Source: Actinocatenispora sera (GTDB taxonomy: Bacteria; Actinomycetota; Actinomycetes; Mycobacteriales; Micromonosporaceae). From it: DNA of 64,000 nt. The stretch is taken from assembly GCF_018324685.1 (NCBI RefSeq), contig NZ_AP023354.1:2914001-2978000 (forward strand), written 5' to 3'. The translations under genes and the position numbers were made by a program. Positions 27,949 through 36,022 of the stretch are shown here, one piece after another. The notes beneath the pieces are model-generated. The model ran no database searches. It saw only the letters and a list, made by a program, of their open reading frames with translations, and was not told the DNA's origin. Numbering within the stretch: the first letter of the stretch is position 1; the number at the start of each line of letters is the position of its first letter.

Positions 27949-29832
27949 GTGCTGCCCGGGGGTTGTTCGTTGTCGGCGTTCACCTGCTCCGTTGCGGATG
28001 TTGTCGAGCTGGCCAGGCAGGGCACCTTGGGCGATCGGATCGCCGAGTTCGTCCGGTACAACACCTGGCAGAGCGCGTCCAGGTCGGAGCAGCGCTCCTG
28101 GGAGCGCAGCCTCCCCGTTCTGGCGAACGACCTGGTCGCGGCCGGGCTCTCCAACGTCGAGATGCTGATCGAGTACCAGTTGCCCCTGACCAGCCGGCGC
28201 GCCGACGTGGTGCTCGCCGGCGTCCACCCGCGGACCGGCGAGGACACCTACGTCATCGTCGAGTTGAAGCAGTGGTCGTCGGCCGAGCTGTGGGAGGACG
28301 ACCCCAGCCTCGTCCTGGTCCAGGACATGCCCGGCGGCCCGAAACTGCACCCGTCGTTGCAGGTGCGCGGGTACTGCGAGTACACGGCCGACTATCTGAC
28401 CCAGCTGGCCGAACACAACAACCGGCTGTGTGGCGTCGCGTACCTGCACAACGCGATGGACGCCGACGTGTTCGACCTGTTCGACCACGTGCAGGACGAT
28501 TGGAGCCGGTTGTTCACCCGGCAGCGACGCGACGAGTTCATGAGCTTCCTCAAGTCAAGGCTGTCGCCGGAGCCCGGCGCTGCCGCCGGCAAACGGTTGC
28601 TGGCCAGCGACGTGCGGCCCAGCAAGAACCTGATGCGCATCGCCGCGAAAGAGGTGCGGGAGCGGGAGCAGTTCGTACTGCTCGATGAGCAGCAGGTCGC
28701 CTACCAGATGGTGCTGCACGCGGTGAACAAGGCCCGCAGGTCTGACCACAAGACTGCCGTCGTGGTGACCGGCGGTCCAGGCTCGGGCAAGAGCGCCATC
28801 GCCCTGTCGGTCCTCGGCGACCTGTACCGGCAGGAGCGGGCCGCCGTGCACGCGACCGGCTCGAAGTCGTTCACCCGCACCCTGCGCAAGCAGGCAGGCA
28901 AGGGGTCCACCCGGGTCCAGAACCTGTTCAAGTACTTCAACAACTTCATCGATGCCGAGGCCAACGACCTCGACGTACTGGTCTGCGACGAGGCGCACCG
29001 CATCCGCCGCCAGTCGGTGAACCGGTACACGCCCAAGGCGGTTCGGGAGCGCAGCGGCGCGCAGATCGACGAGCTGCTGTCCGCGGCGCGGGTACCGGTC
29101 TTCCTGCTCGACGAGCACCAGGTCGTACGTCCCGGCGAGACCGGCACCGTCGACATCATCCACTGGCACGCCGAGCGGCGCGGCATCGATGTCGAGCTGG
29201 TCAGCCTGCACGACCAGTTCCGTTGCGGCGGCAGCGAGGCCTACGAACAGTGGGTCCTGGATCTGCTCGGCTTCGACGGCCGTACGCCACAGGCGTGGCA
29301 GGGCGACGACCGGTTCGAACTCGAGGTGGTCGAGACGCCGACCCAGCTGGAAGAACGACTCCGGGCCAAGGGAACCGAGATCGCCCGCATGTCGGCCGGC
29401 TTCTGCTGGCCGTGGAGCGCGCCACGCGACGACGGCACTCTCGTCGAGGACGTGGTGATCGAAGACTGGGCCCGGCCGTGGAACGCCAAGAGCGACCGAA
29501 CCATCGGTGACGCACCCGAGTCGTCCCTGTGGGCCACCGACCCGCGCGGCTTCGGCCAGGTCGGTTGCGTCTACACCGCCCAGGGCTTCGAGTACGACTG
29601 GTCCGGTGTGATCCTCGGCCCCGACCTGGTGTCCCGCAGCGGCAAACTCGTCACCCGCCGCGAGTACAACAAGGATCCCGACCTGCGGAAGAAATCCGTC
29701 GTCGACAGTGAGTTCGACCGCCTGGTACGCAACATCTACAAGGTCCTGCTCACCCGAGGCATGCGCGGCACCACGCTGTACTCCACCGACCCGGAGACCC
29801 GCGCCTTCCTCGCCGACCTGATCCGCCGCTGA
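27949..29832 (+). CDS. DUF2075 ATPase/helicase-like protein with N-terminal nuclease motif
   Basis: A 627-residue protein. The N-terminal part shows a PD-(D/E)XK pattern: RRADVVLAG (Asp86) and YVIVELKQWS (Glu105-x-Lys107). Then comes the DUF2075 ATPase: Walker A GGPGSGKS at 275-282, Walker B LDVLVCDEAHRI, VFLLDEHQVV, and C-terminal helicase-type motifs (QVGCVYTAQGFEYDWSGVIL, YKVLLTRGMRGTTLYS). The start is uncertain: GTG at 27949 or an in-frame TTG at 27970, which has a better GGGGG. It is divergent from res and ends 13 bases from the qatC stop. Found in a defence island, it is probably an anti-phage nuclease-helicase. Confidence 0.75.
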   Translation: MLPGGCSLSAFTCSVADVVELARQGTLGDRIAEFVRYNTWQSASRSEQRSWERSLPVLANDLVAAGLSNVEMLIEYQLPLTSRRADVVLAGVHPRTGEDTYVIVELKQWSSAELWEDDPSLVLVQDMPGGPKLHPSLQVRGYCEYTADYLTQLAEHNNRLCGVAYLHNAMDADVFDLFDHVQDDWSRLFTRQRRDEFMSFLKSRLSPEPGAAAGKRLLASDVRPSKNLMRIAAKEVREREQFVLLDEQQVAYQMVLHAVNKARRSDHKTAVVVTGGPGSGKSAIALSVLGDLYRQERAAVHATGSKSFTRTLRKQAGKGSTRVQNLFKYFNNFIDAEANDLDVLVCDEAHRIRRQSVNRYTPKAVRERSGAQIDELLSAARVPVFLLDEHQVVRPGETGTVDIIHWHAERRGIDVELVSLHDQFRCGGSEAYEQWVLDLLGFDGRTPQAWQGDDRFELEVVETPTQLEERLRAKGTEIARMSAGFCWPWSAPRDDGTLVEDVVIEDWARPWNAKSDRTIGDAPESSLWATDPRGFGQVGCVYTAQGFEYDWSGVILGPDLVSRSGKLVTRREYNKDPDLRKKSVVDSEFDRLVRNIYKVLLTRGMRGTTLYSTDPETRAFLADLIRR

Positions 29833-29845
29833 ACATTGCCGTCTC

Positions 29846-31108
29846 TCAGGCGGCACCGTCGAGGTACAGCTCGTGGTCGGAGCGGAGCGACCGGAACAGC
29901 TGCGCGAGTTCCTGCCGGCCGCGAGCGACCGTCTCGTACGCGCCACCCAAGTCGGTCGTCGACGGCAGCGGTGTGTCTGCGAGCAGGTCGACGGGCGTGA
30001 ATCGGCCACAGAGCCACCGCCTCAACGCGAGTACATCGCCGCCGGAACCGTAGTCGTTCTGGTAGTCGGAGCGGTCGTTGCCAATCGATGCCAGGAGTGC
30101 CGAACGCCGTACCAGGCACGGAAAGCAACGCCCGCAGTGGCCACTGGTCGACCTGCGTCGCTGGATCGGAGGGTGGCCGCAACTGATGGTCAAGAACAGT
30201 GTCTCCGCGTCGGCTCCGGCCTCCAGTGCTGCCTGGCACACCTCGCCCTTCGTCATCTGCTCGAATGGATTGACCACCGTCAAGGGCATCTCGAGCTCTG
30301 TCAGGAGCCTATTGAACAGGTAGAGCGTTCGCGGATGTACCGACCGGGTTGAGCACGACGCTGCTCGTGCCTCGGTCAGTGGCGGATTCAGAGCGAGCTG
30401 CCCGTTTTCCGGGACGACGATGCGAGATGCCTGGTACGCCGACGCGGCGCGTACCGCCGTACCGATGAAGAGGAACCCTCTGCTGCGGAAGGTCATGTCC
30501 TTGGGGTTGAAGACAGCTACGGGCACCGGGCGGAAGTGGCCGCTCGCCCGAAGGCGGCGGAAGACCTCACTCACTCGACCTTTTACCTTCGAGTGCGCGT
30601 AGCCGATGTAGGCCGTCTTGGTGTGCCGGCTCACCGATCGAGCGGCGTAGCTTGCCGAGTCCAATCCACCGGAGAACAGGGCGATCTCATCTGCTTGTTG
30701 GCTGCCGAACACGGGTAGCGGGAGCATGTCGTCGCTGGTGTAGGCGCGACTACTAGGCCTGGTCGTGATGGACCAGCGATCGCCGGTGAGTAAGGACAGT
30801 AGCTCTTCCAAGGTGTTCAACGCGGTGAGTGTCCAACGGTCGTACTCCACGATGGGAACCTGAAGCTCGATGTCGCGTGTCCATCGGTCGGCGGTTGACC
30901 GGCGATCCGACATCCGGTCGGCGAGGTAAGCGGCGCGGGCGACCAGGAACATGTCGTCGCCCCAGCGCTCGGTGTCACGCCCCGCAGAGGCTGTCATGCC
31001 TCCGACGGTCGCGACGGTGGCACGAAGTTGGTTCAGGGGAAGCCGGTCCCAACCAGACCGGGCTTTCTCACCCTCAGGTGAGTTGTCGATGTCGTACCGG
31101 AAGCTCAT
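29846..31108 (-). CDS. qatC: QueC-like protein QatC (Qat anti-phage system)
   Basis: A 420-residue PP-loop ATPase. SGGLDS at 146-151 is the ATP-pyrophosphatase loop of the QueC/GuaA fold, and Cys310, Cys325, Cys328 and Cys331 (CGH...HCGRCFPC) form the QueC-type zinc site. A 140-residue N-terminal extension separates it from housekeeping QueC, and no preQ0 pathway genes are nearby. The ATG at 31108 overlaps the qatB stop as ATGA. Known QatC proteins act with QatB in phage defence; related QueC-like proteins in type IV CBASS attach a deazaguanine to an N-terminal glycine. Whether this one does is inference. Confidence 0.75.
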   Translation of the reverse strand: MSFRYDIDNSPEGEKARSGWDRLPLNQLRATVATVGGMTASAGRDTERWGDDMFLVARAAYLADRMSDRRSTADRWTRDIELQVPIVEYDRWTLTALNTLEELLSLLTGDRWSITTRPSSRAYTSDDMLPLPVFGSQQADEIALFSGGLDSASYAARSVSRHTKTAYIGYAHSKVKGRVSEVFRRLRASGHFRPVPVAVFNPKDMTFRSRGFLFIGTAVRAASAYQASRIVVPENGQLALNPPLTEARAASCSTRSVHPRTLYLFNRLLTELEMPLTVVNPFEQMTKGEVCQAALEAGADAETLFLTISCGHPPIQRRRSTSGHCGRCFPCLVRRSALLASIGNDRSDYQNDYGSGGDVLALRRWLCGRFTPVDLLADTPLPSTTDLGGAYETVARGRQELAQLFRSLRSDHELYLDGAA

Positions 31109-31902
31109 GCGGCCTCCAAGGCTTGTTCGTCGAGATCGAGGATCTGCGAGACCGCTCGGACGACCATCGAACGCGCCGTACCGGCGATGCTGTCCCTGCG
31201 TGGGCCAGGCTGCTGGCGTTCTTCCTCGCACGGATTGGGCACCAATCCGACCAGCTTCTTCGCTGCTGCGTCGGCGATCAGCCCGGTGGGGTCGAGGTAC
31301 AGGACCGGTAGGGCGATCTTGAGGTGCTCGGCGACGACAGCGCGGAGGAACGCACGTACGGCATCGGCGAAGAACAGCTGGAAGATCGAACAGAACAGCT
31401 CACGAGGCATGCGGTAGCCTCCGTCGCCACTCCGAACAGCCGCTCGAAGCGGAGCGTTGTCCTTGATCGCGGTTTCGACGGTGCTCCGTACGCCGCGTCG
31501 TACCGCGTACTCGGGCACGGTTCCAGGGGACACGTCGCCGAGGAACGCGGAGATGAACTGGAGCTCACGCTCGTCCGGTGATGCACCGACAACTCCGATG
31601 CCGACAAGCCCGTCGAGCTGTAAGCGCTCCAATGTGTCGATGAGTGCACGGGCCTGGACGGTGATGGGCTCTACCAGCAACGCCCGGCTCGGGTGGGCGC
31701 GGAGGGCAGCCGCAAGGCCGGCCGCAATGTCGTCCTGACGGTCGTTCAAGAGTTGTCGCGCGCCCTCGGGGCCTCCCGGTCCGCGGAGAACGTTGTCGAG
31801 GCGCTTGCCAAGGTCTGTCAGGCGTCGTCGGGTGCGTTGCCATTCCCGGTTGTGCGCACCGGTGCCTCCCACGGGTCCCGGGTAGCTTGTCGATGTGCCC
31901 AT
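31105..31902 (-). CDS. qatB: QatB-like protein (Qat anti-phage system associated)
   Basis: A 265-residue, mostly helical protein with the QatB-type N-terminus MGTSTSYPGP: after Met removal a glycine would be exposed, and this MGTS start is the conserved part of the family. Later segments include LRAVVAEHLKIALPVLYLDP and a C-terminal helix MVVRAVSQILDLDEQALEAA. GGGAGG lies 5 bases before the ATG. It is translationally coupled to qatC. The assignment rests on the N-terminal signature and partner; most of the sequence is not recognisable by eye. QatA and QatD are not in the window. Confidence 0.6.
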   Translation of the reverse strand: MGTSTSYPGPVGGTGAHNREWQRTRRRLTDLGKRLDNVLRGPGGPEGARQLLNDRQDDIAAGLAAALRAHPSRALLVEPITVQARALIDTLERLQLDGLVGIGVVGASPDERELQFISAFLGDVSPGTVPEYAVRRGVRSTVETAIKDNAPLRAAVRSGDGGYRMPRELFCSIFQLFFADAVRAFLRAVVAEHLKIALPVLYLDPTGLIADAAAKKLVGLVPNPCEEERQQPGPRRDSIAGTARSMVVRAVSQILDLDEQALEAA

Positions 31903-32220
31903 CCGGCCTCCCTTGGCATGCGGAAGGTAACCAACCAGGATCGGACGGTAGGGCGTTGCGGTGTATCGATCAAGATCGATAGATAAGTTTGCGGTTACCG
32001 GACAGAAGCTCGACGTGACCGAGCTCGCTGTGGTAGGCGTACGGCCGACGCGGTCGACTCGGGAACCACGGCTGCTGATCTGGCGGGTGCCTGGTGGCCG
32101 AGACCCGTGGGCGAGCGTGAGCCGCCGCCACGATGATGGGATGACCTCTCATTACGCCAGTCGACGAGTCGCGCAACTGGGTCGGTGTCGAAAATGGGCC
32201 GGGACGCTGGGGGCATCGGG
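31903..32220. other. Intergenic region between qatB and GNAT genes
   Basis: About 318 bases, less GC-rich than its flanks near 31960-31995. It holds the palindrome at 31964-31981 and presumably divergent promoters. No gene seen. Confidence 0.5.
31964..31981. promoter_or_regulatory. Perfect palindrome upstream of qatBC
   Basis: TATCGATC-AA-GATCGATA, 8-bp arms with a 2-base spacer, centred about 70 bases before the qatB start. It is a good candidate for a repressor site controlling qatBC or the divergent gene. No matching local regulator gene is evident. Confidence 0.5.
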
Positions 32221-32739
32221 GTGAGCGGTATCGAGGCGCGGGTCATTGGTGCGAAGCGGCTGGAGTTGGTGCCGGTGCAGGTCTCGTACGCCGAGGAGAT
32301 GGCTCGGGTGTTGGGTGATCCGGCGCTGCACACCTACATCGGTGGGGCGCCGGAGAGCGTGGAGCAGCTGCGTTCGCGCTACGAACGGTGGTGTGCGGGC
32401 TCGCCCGACCCGATGGTCACCTGGCTCAACTGGGTCATCCGGCTACGCAGCGACGGCCGCCTGGCCGGTACGGTGCAGGCGACGATCGGTCCTGACGGCG
32501 ACGATGTGGTCGCCGAGGTTGCCTGGGTGGTCGGTACCCCATGGCAGGGCCAGGGCATCGCGACCGAGGCCGCGGGGGCGCTCGTGGAGTGGCTCGCGGA
32601 GCAGCCGGTGCACGAGATCGTCGCCCACATCCACCCCGACCATGCCGCGTCTGCCGCCGTGGCCGCCGCGGCGGGACTGACGCCCACCGACCGCTGGCAG
32701 GACGGCGAGCGCCGGTGGCGGCGAAGCATCGGGCGCTGA
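32221..32739 (+). CDS. GNAT-family N-acetyltransferase
   Basis: A 172-residue acetyltransferase of the ribosomal-protein-acetylase/aminoglycoside type: LELVPVQVSYAEEMARVLGD at the N-terminus, the acetyl-CoA loop VVGTPWQGQGIATEAAGALV (motif A, Q/RxxGxG/A), and IHPDHAASAAVAAAAGL (motif B). The GTG at 32221 is used; a GTG 12 codons earlier (32185) is in frame and possible. Substrate unknown. Confidence 0.8.
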   Translation: MSGIEARVIGAKRLELVPVQVSYAEEMARVLGDPALHTYIGGAPESVEQLRSRYERWCAGSPDPMVTWLNWVIRLRSDGRLAGTVQATIGPDGDDVVAEVAWVVGTPWQGQGIATEAAGALVEWLAEQPVHEIVAHIHPDHAASAAVAAAAGLTPTDRWQDGERRWRRSIGR

Positions 32740-32955
32740 CGGAGACGAGTCGCCGGCACAGCTCCGGTTGCCGCCGCACCGCCGCTGGCTCCGGCCTCTG
32801 CGGGCCGTCACCTGGCTCCGCGTCTGCGGGCCGTCACCGGCACCGGCCCTCGGCGTGTCGCCTCGGCTCGGCTCAGAGTGGCGCCACGGTCCAGGGTTAC
32901 GTCCTGCCCGGCGCGACGGCCAGTGCGTGCCGAGCAGGACGTGAGTCGCCGAGGT

Positions 32956-34086
32956 TCAGCCGTGGCCGGCGGCGCGGAGGACGTGGACGCCGTGGGCCTT
33001 CAGGTAGGGGAGCGGGTTGAAGGGCACGCCGTGCCGGCGCATCTCGAAGTGCAGGTGCGGGCCGTGCGAGTCGCCGGTGTTGCCGGACAGGGCGATCACC
33101 TGGCCGGCGCGTACCCACTGTCCATCGTGGACCAAAACCTTGGAGTTGTGGCCGTAGACGGTGGCGACGCCCTGCCCGTTCTCGATGCCGACGGCGCGGC
33201 CGTACCCGCCGTAGGTGCCGGCGATGCTGACGCGGCCGGCGTGCGCGGCGTGTACCGGGGTGCGCATGGGTACCGCGAGGTCGACGCCGGCGTGCAGCAC
33301 GCCCCACCGAGTGCCGAACCGGGAGCTGACCCAGAAGCGCTTGGCGTGCACCGGCAACCGCCACGAGCTGCCGCGGTCGACGTACGGCTTGGCGGCGGGC
33401 CTGCGCGCCTTCCGCTGCTTCTCGGGCTTGTGCGCGTCGTGCTGCTTCGCCGGTTGGCGGGCGCCCTGTTGCGGCTTCGCCGGCTTCGCCGGTTCACGGC
33501 TCGGCGTACCGCTGTCGCCCGGCACCGGCCGGTCCTGTCCGCGGCTGGCGGCGGTGTGTTGCCGCGCGTTCGAGTGCTGCGCCGTGGTCTCGGCCGCCTG
33601 CGCGGCGGGGGCGCCGTCGCCGGTGTGTACCGCGACCGCGGTGGTTGCGCTCGCGGCGATGACCACGCCGCCCAGCAGCGCGGCGACGCCGATCCGCAGC
33701 GCCCGCGGCCGTCGGGCCAGCGCCACGGTGCGGCCGCCGATCTCCCGCCACCAGCGCGGGTCCGACACGCGGGCCGCGGCGGTACGGGCGTGGCGCCGCC
33801 ACGGCGTCGTGCGCAGCGTGGTCCAGGCGGTACGGGCGTGCTGGCGCCAGGGCATCGTGCGCAGCGTGGTCCAGGCCGTACGGGCGTGCTGGCGCCACGG
33901 CGTGGTGCGCAGCGTGGTCCAGAAGGTGAGCAGCGCCGCAGCGGCGCGGCGGCGCATCGTCCGCAGGGTGGCCGCGAACGAGCGGATGGCGGTACCGGCG
34001 CGCCGGCGCCACGGGGTGGTGCGCAGCGACAGGAACCAACGTAGGGCCGAGTCGAGGGCACGCAACAGCAACGACAGGGGGTTCAT
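32956..34086 (-). CDS. M23-family metallopeptidase with repetitive N-terminus
   Basis: A 376-residue protein. Residues 1-105 are basic, Trp/Arg/Thr-rich repeats; a membrane helix follows at about 124-148 (RIGVAALLGGVVIAASATTA), then a Pro/Lys/Gln-rich linker, then the LytM/M23 domain with the zinc ligands HAGVD (His...Asp) and HGPHLHFE (HxH), plus TVYGHNS. The domain faces the cell wall and would cut peptidoglycan cross-bridges. The ATG has GGGGGAG-type bases (GACTCCCCC complement) just upstream. The long cytoplasmic repeat region is unusual for this family. Confidence 0.85.
   Translation of the reverse strand: MNPLSLLLRALDSALRWFLSLRTTPWRRRAGTAIRSFAATLRTMRRRAAAALLTFWTTLRTTPWRQHARTAWTTLRTMPWRQHARTAWTTLRTTPWRRHARTAAARVSDPRWWREIGGRTVALARRPRALRIGVAALLGGVVIAASATTAVAVHTGDGAPAAQAAETTAQHSNARQHTAASRGQDRPVPGDSGTPSREPAKPAKPQQGARQPAKQHDAHKPEKQRKARRPAAKPYVDRGSSWRLPVHAKRFWVSSRFGTRWGVLHAGVDLAVPMRTPVHAAHAGRVSIAGTYGGYGRAVGIENGQGVATVYGHNSKVLVHDGQWVRAGQVIALSGNTGDSHGPHLHFEMRRHGVPFNPLPYLKAHGVHVLRAAGHG
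33778..33921 (-). repeat. 48-bp in-frame repeat in the M23 gene
   Basis: Three units encode WTTLRTTPWRQHARTA, WTTLRTMPWRQHARTA and WTTLRTTPWRRHARTA (residues 56-103), and diverged copies precede them (SLRTTPWRRRAGTA at about 20). The DNA copies are nearly identical, which suggests recent duplication. The units are strongly basic with two Trp each, possibly membrane- or nucleic-acid-binding. Confidence 0.85.
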
Positions 34087-34496
34087 GGGGGAGTCCTTGC
34101 GTCGGCGGCCTGGCGACGGGGAAGGGGATTCGCCGCACCGCTGTCGGGGGGATGCACTTGTCCGGGCCTCGGCTCAGGATCCGAGCCTGGGGCTCCATGT
34201 CGCGGGCGGCCGTGGTGACCACCCGACGGCAGCGCCCACCGTAGACGCAGTGTGACCGGAGGTGTGCGCTGTACGCGGCAATTGGAACGCCTGCGCGGTA
34301 CGCGTGGATTGCTTTGCCCGGGTGGCTCCCGATTCATGGTGTGGGTGCTGCGTCACATCGTGACGGTCACCTCAGGCAACACCATGATCACTCCGGCGCA
34401 ACGTGGCTGTGCGGCAGCCGCCGGTGCCACGCGAGCGGTGGGAACGCGGCAACGATCGTGGCTTTACATTCCTCTAGAAGAATGTATGATGAGCGC
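34087..34496. other. Intergenic region between M23 and SRPBCC genes
   Basis: About 410 bases containing divergent promoters. The palindrome at 34466-34485 is the only strong signal. A shorter inverted repeat (GGCTC-AGGATCC-GAGCC) lies near 34170-34186. No gene seen. Confidence 0.45.
34466..34485. promoter_or_regulatory. Palindromic operator upstream of the SRPBCC-ArsR operon
   Basis: ACATTCCTCTAGAAGAATGT is symmetrical at 18 of 20 positions and ends 11 bases before the start codon at 34497. The downstream operon encodes an ArsR-type protein, and such regulators bind AT-rich palindromes of this kind in their own promoter, so autoregulation is likely. Confidence 0.65.
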
Positions 34497-34964
34497 ATGA
34501 CTGAAACGATCGAGCGCGTCGTCGCCGCATCGCCCGAGCGCGTCTGGCAGCTGTGGACCACACCCGAGGGCATCTCCCGCTGGTGGGCGCCCGAGGGGTT
34601 CCGCACCGACGTCACCCAGCTCGACCTGCGCCCCGGCGGCGAGCTGACCTACACCATGACCGCCGTCGCGCCCGAACAGGTCGCGTTCATGCAGCAACAC
34701 GGGATGCCACTGGCCACCGAGTCCCGCAAGTACTTCACCGAGATCGACGAGCCGACCCGACTGGGCTACCGGTCGGTGATCGACTTCGTGCCCGACTACG
34801 AGCCGTACGAGCAGCTCACCGAGATCGAGCTGACGCCGGTCGAGGGCGGCACCCGCGTCGTGATGCGCATCGAGGAGATGCACGACCAGGAGTGGACCGG
34901 CCGGCTCGTCGCCGGCCGCACCAACGAGCTGGACAACCTCGCCCGGCTCGTCGCCGCCCAGTGA
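34497..34964 (+). CDS. SRPBCC (AHSA1-like) domain protein
   Basis: A 155-residue START-like fold protein: IERVVAASPERVWQLWTTPE, WWAPEGFRTDVTQLDLRPGG and EGGTRVVMRIEEMHDQEWTG are typical of the AHSA1/YndB family. Such proteins bind hydrophobic ligands. It overlaps the ArsR fusion gene by 4 bases (GTGA). The ribosome site is weak (GATGAG). Confidence 0.85.
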   Translation: MTETIERVVAASPERVWQLWTTPEGISRWWAPEGFRTDVTQLDLRPGGELTYTMTAVAPEQVAFMQQHGMPLATESRKYFTEIDEPTRLGYRSVIDFVPDYEPYEQLTEIELTPVEGGTRVVMRIEEMHDQEWTGRLVAGRTNELDNLARLVAAQ

Positions 34965-35791
34965 CATCCGACGCTGCCGACTCGGCCGACGAGCCGGTCG
35001 ACATCCAGCGCGCGCTCGCGGCCATCGGCGAGCCCACGCGCTTCCGGATCGTCGAGCTGCTCGCGGCGCGAGCGCGCACGGTGGGCGAGGTGACCGAGGC
35101 GATCGGCGCCCTGCAACCGCAGACCACCAAGCACCTGCAGGCGCTGGCGGCGGCCGGCGTCGTCCGGCTGCACAAGCTGGGACGCCGCCGCGTCGCGCGC
35201 CTCGACCGGGCCACCCTGCAACAGCTCGCCGACCACTTCGGCCGCTTGGCCGAGAGCGACCCCGACGACGCCGTACTGGACGACTACGAGGCCGCGATCG
35301 CCACCGAGGCCGCGCCATCGCCGGGCGACAGCAGCCGAGTACTGCGGATGCACCGCACCGTACGGGCATCGGCCGCGACCGTCTGGGCGGCGTGGACGCA
35401 GCCGCAGTGGGCGGCACGCTGGTGGGCGCCGCGGCACTTCCGCGTCGAGACCTTCGACCTCGCCCCACGGGTCGGCGCACCGATCCGGCTGGTGCTGCGA
35501 GAAGGAGACAGCACCCGGTACGAGTCGGCAGGCCAGGTGGCCGCGGTCGACGCCGGCCGCAGGCTGGTGTTCACCCTAGCGCCGGTCGATCAGTCCGGGG
35601 CGCCACTGTTCTCCGCGGAGCACACGGTCGACATCCACCAGAACCGCACCGGCACCACCACCGTCACCCTGCTCATCCGGGTGTCGAACGCGTCGCCCGA
35701 GGCGGCGCCGGCCGTCGCCGGACTCGAACCCGGCTGGGCGCAACTCCTCGACGCGCTCGTCGCCCTGGTGCAGTCCGAAGACCGGCCCTGA
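34961..35791 (+). CDS. ArsR-family regulator fused to an SRPBCC domain
   Basis: A 276-residue fusion. Residues about 10-95 form an ArsR winged helix (ALAAIGEPTRFRIVELLAAR, VTEAIGALQPQTTKHLQALA), without the Cys metal site of true ArsR. Residues about 125-270 form an SRPBCC domain (RTVRASAATVWAAWTQPQWA, WWAPRHFRVETFDLAPR). Such fusions may sense a ligand through the START-like fold. It is coupled to a separate SRPBCC gene upstream and probably autoregulates through the palindrome at 34466. Confidence 0.88.
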   Translation: MTSDAADSADEPVDIQRALAAIGEPTRFRIVELLAARARTVGEVTEAIGALQPQTTKHLQALAAAGVVRLHKLGRRRVARLDRATLQQLADHFGRLAESDPDDAVLDDYEAAIATEAAPSPGDSSRVLRMHRTVRASAATVWAAWTQPQWAARWWAPRHFRVETFDLAPRVGAPIRLVLREGDSTRYESAGQVAAVDAGRRLVFTLAPVDQSGAPLFSAEHTVDIHQNRTGTTTVTLLIRVSNASPEAAPAVAGLEPGWAQLLDALVALVQSEDRP

Positions 35792-36022
35792 CCGGTTGCA
35801 GATCTCGACGCGGTCCACGGCTGTCGCCGCGAGAAGCCCCCGCATCGAAAACCACAGCTCCGGTATGGACAGAGCTGGCAGCGCGCTCCGAAGTTCCGCG
35901 AGAGAGCGTTCGCGGCACGCGGAACCCCAACGACGTGGGCGACTCGACTGCCAACGGGGCGCGTGCTCTCTGCGCGCCGGCCAGCATTCGGGCCGTGCCC
36001 CTGACCTGCTCGGTTGGCGCCG

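Noticed and set aside
29846-31108. Housekeeping queuosine synthesis (QueC)
   Set aside because: The 140-residue N-terminal extension, the coupled QatB-like gene and the absence of queD/queE/folE nearby favour a Qat-type defence role.
34087-34260. Possible c-di-AMP (ydaO-type) riboswitch before the M23 peptidase
   Set aside because: Such riboswitches often precede wall hydrolases in actinomycetes, but the conserved core segments (GGGGAACC-like and CCGACAGCT...GTAGGC) are not present in the leader.
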